Source: an uncultured Veillonella sp. (GTDB lineage: Bacteria; Bacillota; Negativicutes; Veillonellales; Veillonellaceae). From it: a DNA stretch of 10,281 nt. Every line of letters begins with the position of its first letter. Within the stretch, counting starts at the first letter, position 1. The DNA lies in NCBI GenBank assembly GCA_900549845.1, contig URPT01000050.1:1-10281 (forward strand), in the 5' to 3' direction. Made by a program: the position numbers and the translations under genes. Below, in pieces: positions 6,146 to 10,281 of this stretch. The notes below the pieces were generated by a model. That model ran no database searches. It worked only from the letters and a program-made list of their open reading frames with translations, and was not told the DNA's origin.

Positions 6146-6165
6146 AGTTGACATAAGTTGACATA
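6146..6165 (+). repeat. Tandem AGTTGACATA pair
   Basis: AGTTGACATA occurs twice in direct contact (6146-6155 and 6156-6165). Each copy contains the consensus -35 TTGACA. A possible -10 (TATAGA at 6172) lies 18 bp after the first, but no rightward gene follows. The pair may be a binding site or an orphan promoter. Confidence 0.35.
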
Positions 6166-6183
6166 TCCTAATATAGAGGGAAA

Positions 6184-6216
6184 TAAAAACCCCCTAGGAA
6201 TAAACCTAAGGGGCTT
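6184..6216 (-). terminator. Leftward terminator of the Panacea/membrane protein operon
   Basis: On the minus strand CCCCTTAGG (6213-6205) pairs with CCTAGGGGG (6198-6190) and is followed by TTTTTATTT. It begins about 30 nt after the stop codon of the membrane protein. Its sequence is closely similar to the terminator at 7799-7834 upstream of the same operon. Confidence 0.85.
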
Positions 6217-6241
6217 CATATTACGTCACAAACTAATTATA

Positions 6242-7237
6242 TTACTTTAAAACATAAAAGATTCCTACTGACAATAAAAGTAATATTATTGCCACTTGAT
6301 AGAACCCATATAAATATGGGAGTCGATACCTTATTCTTCCTACAATACAAAAACACTGATTACACGTATCACAAGATTCTGATTTGGAACATGTTGAAAG
6401 TATATCTCTACCAATAAGCCTTGCTATTATATGCAACAAAGCTACTACAGCAGTTATTGTACAGACTGATGCAACAATAATCAAAATTAACAAAAGACCT
6501 AAACTTTCACTAGTTATCTCTCCAGACAACCCTTTTCCAACCACATATATCTGTCCAAGTAAGCCTACCACAATACTAATAAAAATGCCTAAAATAGTAA
6601 CCTGGCTAGACTTTAAATTCTCAGCTTCTTTTGTCGCATTTCCAACATTAATCAACAACGTCTCGGATTGACCTGATACATTATCAATACGCTGTTCCGT
6701 AGCCGTCAATTTACTATAAATATCTTCAGATTGATCTGCCATATTATCAATACGCTGTTCCGTAGCTGTTAATTTACTATAAATAGCTTCTTCATTATAG
6801 CACCAATAAGCTATTCGAGCATATTCTAAAGCTATATGATCGTATAGTTTAAATACTTTTTTCTTGAACTCATGATCAGCTAAATCATCCTCTAAGGAAT
6901 TTATATAATCATAACACACTTTCATATTAGTATTTAAATTATATAAAGCACTACCTTCTTGAATATCTTTCTTTAATCTGATCATGCACATAAAAATCTC
7001 AGAGTATAAATGTCTAAAATCATTTTTGTATATAGATTTTAACCTTCTTAAAGCATCTTCTTTCTCTTCTAATTGATTAAATTTAGTAACATCTTTCTTG
7101 CTTAAGCTATTAATAAATTCAGTAAGCTCTTGAACTTGTGAGCTATCATTGATAGTTTGTCCTTTAGAAACAACTTGACTTTTAATTTGCTCTTCAACTT
7201 TATCTCTAAATTTTCTAAAAAATAATTGTTCATTCAT
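6242..7237 (-). CDS. Putative membrane effector/toxin partner of a Panacea antitoxin
   Basis: Membrane protein of 331 residues with no family I recognise. Residues 1-150 are charged and helical with no signal peptide. Residues 152-186 hold a segment (YSKLTATEQRIDN core) twice with a 21-residue period, probably coiled coil. Hydrophobic segments follow at about 213-233, 245-275 and 312-330, the last reaching the C-terminus. Between the second and third is a cysteine cluster, C283-x5-C289-x2-C292-x2-C295-x-C297, suggestive of metal binding. It starts 17 nt after the Panacea gene on the same strand with only a weak ribosome site (TAAAG), as expected if toxin output is kept below antitoxin. In PanAT systems the second gene is a toxin and several kinds act on membranes; toxicity here is inferred from context. 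A sensor/effector in phage defence is the main alternative. Confidence 0.7.
   Translation of the reverse strand: MNEQLFFRKFRDKVEEQIKSQVVSKGQTINDSSQVQELTEFINSLSKKDVTKFNQLEEKEDALRRLKSIYKNDFRHLYSEIFMCMIRLKKDIQEGSALYNLNTNMKVCYDYINSLEDDLADHEFKKKVFKLYDHIALEYARIAYWCYNEEAIYSKLTATEQRIDNMADQSEDIYSKLTATEQRIDNVSGQSETLLINVGNATKEAENLKSSQVTILGIFISIVVGLLGQIYVVGKGLSGEITSESLGLLLILIIVASVCTITAVVALLHIIARLIGRDILSTCSKSESCDTCNQCFCIVGRIRYRLPYLYGFYQVAIILLLLSVGIFYVLK
6663..6788 (-). repeat. 63-bp tandem duplication inside the membrane protein gene
   Basis: Two adjoining 63-bp units (6663-6725 and 6726-6788) share a 24-bp identical core (6680-6703 and 6743-6766) with high similarity around it. The unit is exactly 21 codons, so the frame is kept and a coiled-coil segment is duplicated. 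The few differences suggest a fairly recent event. Confidence 0.85.
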
Positions 7238-7254
7238 ACTTTATAGCCATAAAT

Positions 7255-7689
7255 TTATTTATTCATATAATTATCCAAAAAATATTGCTTTATATTAGAA
7301 TTTGGAATAACAGCATTCAAATTAACACTATGCCATGGCGAACCAGTTAAATGAGTTTCATTAACTAACGCTATTGCTGAAACAGGTAATAATTCGTCTA
7401 AAACCAAATTTATTACGTGTTTTAATTTCTCTGTTAAATTAACATCCGATTCAAATGGGATAATAATATCATTAGCACCATACATAGAATAAGCATAATA
7501 AACATCTTCAACTACAGGTCCATATTTCCATGCAACAATATCATCTTCAAAAGCAGGAACATTATTTAAGGCTAGAGATACACCTTGTACAAAATATAAT
7601 AGTTTTTGCAACTTTAAATTACTAACAGGGCTTTCTCTATGTAATGCTTCTTGTACAATATATTTAGCAACTTCTAAAGCTTTAACCAT
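7255..7689 (-). CDS. Panacea-domain (SocA/GepA, DUF4065) antitoxin-like protein
   Basis: A 144-residue protein covering the Panacea domain almost end to end. Hallmarks are ALEVAKYIV near the start, LKLQKLLYFVQG (25-36), the central AWKYGPVVEDVYYAY (53-67), and TGSPWHSV (115-122). The domain is known as a versatile antitoxin that neutralises very different toxins by direct contact (PanAT systems), and in SocA as a ClpXP adaptor for its toxin. It has no extra DNA-binding domain, so control of its own promoter is uncertain. Its strong ribosome site (GGAGGG) contrasts with the weak one of the downstream membrane protein, matching antitoxin excess. Start at 7689 is fixed by that site. The pair lies at the end of the element next to the tRNA, the usual cargo position. 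Confidence 0.88.
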   Translation of the reverse strand: MVKALEVAKYIVQEALHRESPVSNLKLQKLLYFVQGVSLALNNVPAFEDDIVAWKYGPVVEDVYYAYSMYGANDIIIPFESDVNLTEKLKHVINLVLDELLPVSAIALVNETHLTGSPWHSVNLNAVIPNSNIKQYFLDNYMNK

Positions 7690-7798
7690 GATTATCCCTC
7701 CTCAATATATTACATTTATTTTAACAATAATATATCATTCTGTATATCCTATCTTTTCATGTTCCTTTTATATTTCTTTATGACAATTAATATATTTA

Positions 7799-7834
7799 AT
7801 AAAAAAGCCCCCTAGGCGTTAACCTAGAGGGCTT
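7799..7834 (-). terminator. Leftward terminator between tRNA-Ser and the cargo operon
   Basis: On the minus strand AAGCCCTCTAGG pairs, with one mismatch, with CCTAGGGGGCTT and ends in TTTTTT. It would stop readthrough from tRNA-Ser into the Panacea operon. It may replace the tRNA's own terminator, which insertion would have displaced. The stem also has a short U-rich end on the plus strand, so it may work both ways. Confidence 0.75.
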
Positions 7835-7905
7835 TAGAAGTGATTATATGATTTTGAAAACATTATATTTATTGCTTTCCCCTCTATTCTACCACATAAA
7901 TTTTA

Positions 7906-7929
7906 GGGGGCAAAAAAGGGGGCAAATTA
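7906..7929 (-). repeat. GGGGGCAAA repeats near the tRNA, candidate integrase arm sites
   Basis: GGGGGCAAAAAA (7906-7917) and GGGGGCAAATTA (7918-7929) are direct repeats with a 12-bp period, about 120 bp from the tRNA 3' end. On the minus strand they read TTTGCCCCC, similar to the TTGTCC units at the left end of the element and in the opposite direction, as expected of the P and P' arms of an attachment site. Function is inferred. Confidence 0.5.
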
Positions 7930-7960
7930 TACTTAACTTATAGACTACTTATGAATATCT

Positions 7961-8018
7961 AAGAGTATCAAGAATGTAGGTATTATCTAACTTTATATAC
8001 TCTTTCATATTCTTTGAT
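7961..8018. repeat. Imperfect inverted repeat beside the tRNA
   Basis: AAGAGTAT (7961-7968) is matched by ATACTCTT (7997-8004), and ATCAAGAAT (7967-7975) is roughly matched by ATTCTTTGAT (8009-8018). The pair lies between the GGGGGCAAA repeats and the tRNA, where excisionase or further integrase sites would be expected. No U-run follows, so it is not a terminator. Confidence 0.35.
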
Positions 8019-8043
8019 AGTCATTAAAACTCATAAAAATGAA

Positions 8044-8132
8044 TGGCGGAGAGGGTGGGATTCGAACCCACGGCCCCTTGCGGAGTCACTGGTTTTCAAG
8101 ACCAGCTCCTTAAACCACTCGGACACCTCTCC
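8044..8132 (-). tRNA. tRNA-Ser(UGA), probable integration target
   Basis: Complete class II tRNA. The acceptor stem GGAGAGG/CCTCTCC, discriminator G and an encoded CCA (8046-8044) are present. The anticodon loop CTTGAAA gives anticodon UGA (8098-8096), closed by CTGGT/ACCAG. A long variable arm and the T-loop GGTTCGAATCC follow. TATAAT (8149-8144) with TTGCTT 18 bp upstream is its promoter. The 3' end faces the mobile element, the normal geometry for integration into a tRNA 3' end with the gene left intact. No second copy of the 3' end is in the window, so the attL partner would lie to the left. Confidence 0.97.
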
Positions 8133-8143
8133 ATAACGGTATT

Positions 8144-8173
8144 ATTATATCAGATTGGCCCAATAATAAGCAA
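8144..8173 (-). promoter_or_regulatory. Promoter of tRNA-Ser
   Basis: On the minus strand TTGCTT (8173-8168), an 18-bp spacer and TATAAT (8149-8144) preceded by TGA. The predicted start is a few bases before the tRNA 5' end at 8132. Confidence 0.65.
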
Positions 8174-8190
8174 TAACGTAATATCGTACA

Positions 8191-8222
8191 AGAAAAAAAG
8201 CTGGCTCAAAGCCAGCTTTTTC
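8191..8222 (-). terminator. Terminator of the CorA-family gene
   Basis: AAGCTGGCT (8198-8206) pairs perfectly with AGCCAGCTT (8210-8218) around a CAA loop. A-runs and T-runs flank both sides, so it can act in either direction. It lies about 75 nt after the CorA-family stop codon and just before the tRNA promoter. Confidence 0.9.
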
Positions 8223-8293
8223 ATGTGTATTTGTTATTAAATTAATATTTCAACTATTTACTATTGAATTAAGTATTCACTAATTATCATAAA

Positions 8294-9247
8294 TTAGAAT
8301 AAATCTTTTTTCCACATACCGATAATGGCAATAATAGAGAATACTAATGCAACACCTATAACCTCATAGAATCCATTCGGATCCTCTTGGAATGGCAATG
8401 GCACGTTTGTCCCCCACAAGCTAAATACGATGGTAGGAACTGCCATGGCAATCGTTAGAGTAGCCAACATTTTCATAACCAAGTTAAGGTTATTAGAAAT
8501 GATGGATGTAAAGGCGTTCATCATGTTCATCAAGATATTAGAGTACATTTCAACCATCTCGATGGCCTGTTTATTTTCGATGATAACGTCCTCTAGTAAG
8601 TCCTCATCCTCTTCGTACATCTTGAGAAGATGTTTATAGGAACTATGACCACGCAAGCGCAATAGACGTTCCATAACGGTACCATTCGTGCGCAATGCAG
8701 ATGTAAAGTATGTCATGGATTTCTGTAATTCCAACAATTGGAAGAAGTCTTTATTCTTTGTAGTATGACGCAATTGGACTTCAATATCGTCAGTACGACG
8801 GTTGATTTGTTGCAAGTAACGCAAGAACATAGTTGCTGTGCGATACAAGATTTGGAACAAGAAACGCGTCTTTTTGTATGTATAGAACGTAGAAATCTGA
8901 TTAGAAATGAATGGATACAACACTTCAGATTCTTCTAAGCAGATGGTAATGAAGAAGTCTGGCGTTAAGAAAATACCAAGCGGTACTGTATCATACATAT
9001 CGTTACCGCGGATAACCGGAATATTGATAACAATAAAGATGTAGTTATCCTCTAACTCCACGTGAGAACGTTCTTCCATATCGAGAGCGGTCTTTAAAAC
9101 GTCCGTTGGGATTTCCGTCAAAATATTGATAAGGGATAACTCATCGGGGTCTGGGTTCACCAAATTTACCCAAGAACCTTTTGTGGCATCTGATACAGTG
9201 CTATCGGAAACTAACTCTTCTTCTATATGTTTATACACCGTAATCAT
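8294..9247 (-). CDS. corA: CorA-family divalent metal ion transporter
   Basis: Inner-membrane channel for Mg2+ or another divalent ion. The N-terminal cytoplasmic domain (residues 1-about 245) has the family pattern, with the long stalk helices YLQQINRRTDDIEVQLRH and LLKMYEEDEDLLEDVIIENKQAIEMVEMY. Two membrane segments follow: MLATLTIAMAVPTIVFSLWG and EVIGVALVFSIIAIIGMW, ending in the basic KKDLF. The signature loop reads G279-T280-N281 instead of GMN, and the usual acidic MPEL loop is replaced by PLPFQEDPNG, so this is a divergent member whose ion preference cannot be read off. The frame is open to 9319, but GGAAGGAGGG precedes ATG 9247 and a promoter covers the upstream part, so the protein has 317 residues, the normal family length. 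Core-genome gene. Confidence 0.92.
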   Translation of the reverse strand: MITVYKHIEEELVSDSTVSDATKGSWVNLVNPDPDELSLINILTEIPTDVLKTALDMEERSHVELEDNYIFIVINIPVIRGNDMYDTVPLGIFLTPDFFITICLEESEVLYPFISNQISTFYTYKKTRFLFQILYRTATMFLRYLQQINRRTDDIEVQLRHTTKNKDFFQLLELQKSMTYFTSALRTNGTVMERLLRLRGHSSYKHLLKMYEEDEDLLEDVIIENKQAIEMVEMYSNILMNMMNAFTSIISNNLNLVMKMLATLTIAMAVPTIVFSLWGTNVPLPFQEDPNGFYEVIGVALVFSIIAIIGMWKKDLF

Positions 9248-9289
9248 GCTATCCCTCCTTCCAACGAACTTATAGTAATCATCTAATAA

Positions 9290-9319
9290 ATTATATACTA
9301 TTTTATAGCTATTATTCAA
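9290..9319 (-). promoter_or_regulatory. Promoter of the CorA-family gene
   Basis: On the minus strand TTGAAT (9319-9314), an 18-bp spacer and TATAAT (9295-9290). It lies about 45 bp before the strong ribosome site and overlaps the longest possible reading frame, which supports the shorter start at 9247. Confidence 0.65.
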
Positions 9320-9430
9320 TTCAATTGTGAAAGTTTTGTGTATCTAGAACATACATATACAGTTTTATGTCTATTTATGATGTACAAATGTATATAGTAA
9401 AAGTATCGTAAATGTTTAATCCACACAATA

Positions 9431-9473
9431 AAATAACCTCTAAGTTAGTCAGTTACTAACCTAGAGGTTATTT
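9431..9473 (-). terminator. Terminator of the heavy-metal ATPase gene
   Basis: AAATAACCTCTA-A-GTTAGT (9431-9449) pairs with ACTAAC-C-TAGAGGTTATTT (9455-9473), a stem of about 18 bp with one mismatch. On the minus strand it runs into TTATTTTATTG. It begins about 80 nt after the ATPase stop codon. Confidence 0.8.
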
Positions 9474-9550
9474 ATATCAACCCTAATCATTCAGATCAGG
9501 AGAATGTAATTTATTTCGTTCCTCTACAGAGATATAAACTCTGCTTTCAC

Positions 9551-10281
9551 TTAATTGCGGCGCAAGATACGAACAGAGTTCAAGATACAAAGGATGGATA
9601 CGCCAGTATCACCAAATACTGCCCACCACATGGATGCATAGCCCATGAGGCCAAGCGCCATGATAAGGATTTTAACAGCAATAGCGAATACAACGTTTTG
9701 CCATGCTACACGCAATGTCGCTTTGGACAAGTCAAGGATATGTGCAATAGCAGTCAAAGATGGACGCATGAACACAACATCTGCTGCCTCGATAGCCGCA
9801 TCAGCACCACTACCCATCGCGCCACCTACATCAGCACCTGCAAGTACTGGAGCATCGTTGATGCCATCCCCTACGAACATAGTTGGACCATATTCAGAGC
9901 GAATATCTTGTACAACGGACAATTTATCTTGAGGCAACAATTGAGCGCGAACAGCACTTACACCAGTTTCTTTAGCGATGTAATTCGCACTTGCTTCAGC
10001 ATCACCTGTAAGCATAACAGTTTTAATATCTTGACCATTAAGATTAGCAATCGCTTCAGCAGAGTCTGGGCGAGCTTCATCGGCGATGATGATACGACCT
10101 AAGTATGTATTACCTTCTGCCACAAGAACTTCTGTGCCATATTCAGCAGCCTCTGTTGGATAGCCTTGCACATTATAGCGTTCCATAAGGCGACGGTTAC
10201 CAACAAGTACTTGTTGACCATCTGCCATACCTACCATGCCTTCGCCAGCTAATTCCTGAACGAAATCGGAAGGTTCCACTG
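9551..10281 (-). CDS. P1B-type heavy-metal (Zn/Cd/Pb-type) ATPase, C-terminal part
   Basis: ATP-driven metal exporter of the cytoplasmic membrane; only the last 242 or so residues lie in the window and the gene continues past its right edge. Visible are the end of the nucleotide-binding domain, the hinge TGD (VMLTGDAEAS), the DKLSVV region and the Mg-binding GDGINDAPVL followed by GADVGGAMGSGADAAIEAADVV. The last two membrane helices carry a lysine (NVVFAIAVKILIM) and the motif DTG (VFGDTGVSILCILNSVRIL), the combination typical of P1B-2 Zn/Cd/Pb pumps (ZntA/CadA type) rather than copper pumps. The phosphorylation site DKTGT is off-window. It stands alone with its own terminator and has a higher GC content than the mobile element. 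Confidence 0.92.
   Translation of the reverse strand, partial: VEPSDFVQELAGEGMVGMADGQQVLVGNRRLMERYNVQGYPTEAAEYGTEVLVAEGNTYLGRIIIADEARPDSAEAIANLNGQDIKTVMLTGDAEASANYIAKETGVSAVRAQLLPQDKLSVVQDIRSEYGPTMFVGDGINDAPVLAGADVGGAMGSGADAAIEAADVVFMRPSLTAIAHILDLSKATLRVAWQNVVFAIAVKILIMALGLMGYASMWWAVFGDTGVSILCILNSVRILRRN

Noticed and set aside
7848..7943. 31-codon hydrophobic plus-strand frame (MILKTLYLLLSPLF)
   Set aside because: Ribosome site is marginal and the frame crosses the GGGGGCAAA repeats, which look like attachment-site DNA.
8043..8240. 65-codon plus-strand frame beginning MAERVGFEPTAP
   Set aside because: It is the antisense of tRNA-Ser followed by a terminator, a well-known false gene pattern over tRNA-Ser genes.

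Overview
The window looks like a low-GC Firmicute-type chromosome, most likely a Negativicute such as Veillonella. That assignment is inferred from overall protein and base character; no single gene proves it. The right end (about 8.04-10.28 kb) is ordinary core genome, all on the minus strand: tRNA-Ser(UGA), a CorA-family divalent metal transporter, and the C-terminal part of a P1B-type heavy-metal ATPase. The rest (1 to about 8.04 kb) is a more AT-rich mobile element lying against the 3' end of the tRNA gene.

The element is laid out like a small phage satellite (PICI-like island) or a stripped prophage. At the left are candidate integrase arm sites, a tyrosine integrase, and a 268-residue Cro/CI-type repressor without a LexA-type peptidase domain, all read leftward. 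A compact switch at 2.2-2.3 kb holds divergent promoters and three identical direct-repeat operators. A rightward early module follows: a Cro-like HTH protein, a BRO-N antirepressor-like protein, an excisionase-like HTH protein, three tiny proteins, and a protein with a phage replisome-organizer N-terminal domain. Behind that gene are TGTTAC repeats, a 138-nt stretch without a single C (candidate replication origin), a terminator, 22-bp repeats, and an unrecognised 183-residue gene. No capsid, tail, terminase, lysis or conjugation gene is visible.

The right part of the element is cargo read leftward. It is a 144-residue Panacea-domain (SocA/GepA, DUF4065) protein followed after 17 nt by a 331-residue membrane protein with an N-terminal helical region, a duplicated 21-residue segment, three membrane segments and a cysteine cluster. 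This has the form of a PanAT-type toxin-antitoxin or phage-defence pair with an effector I do not recognise. Two closely similar leftward terminators bracket it.

The genes fit one scheme. The repressor holds the island silent. Early gene expression, replication from the repeat-rich region and excision would follow derepression, probably by a helper-phage protein. The Panacea/membrane pair would serve the host or island as defence or maintenance. The left end of the element is not proven to lie in the window: no copy of the tRNA 3' end is found in the first 206 bases.
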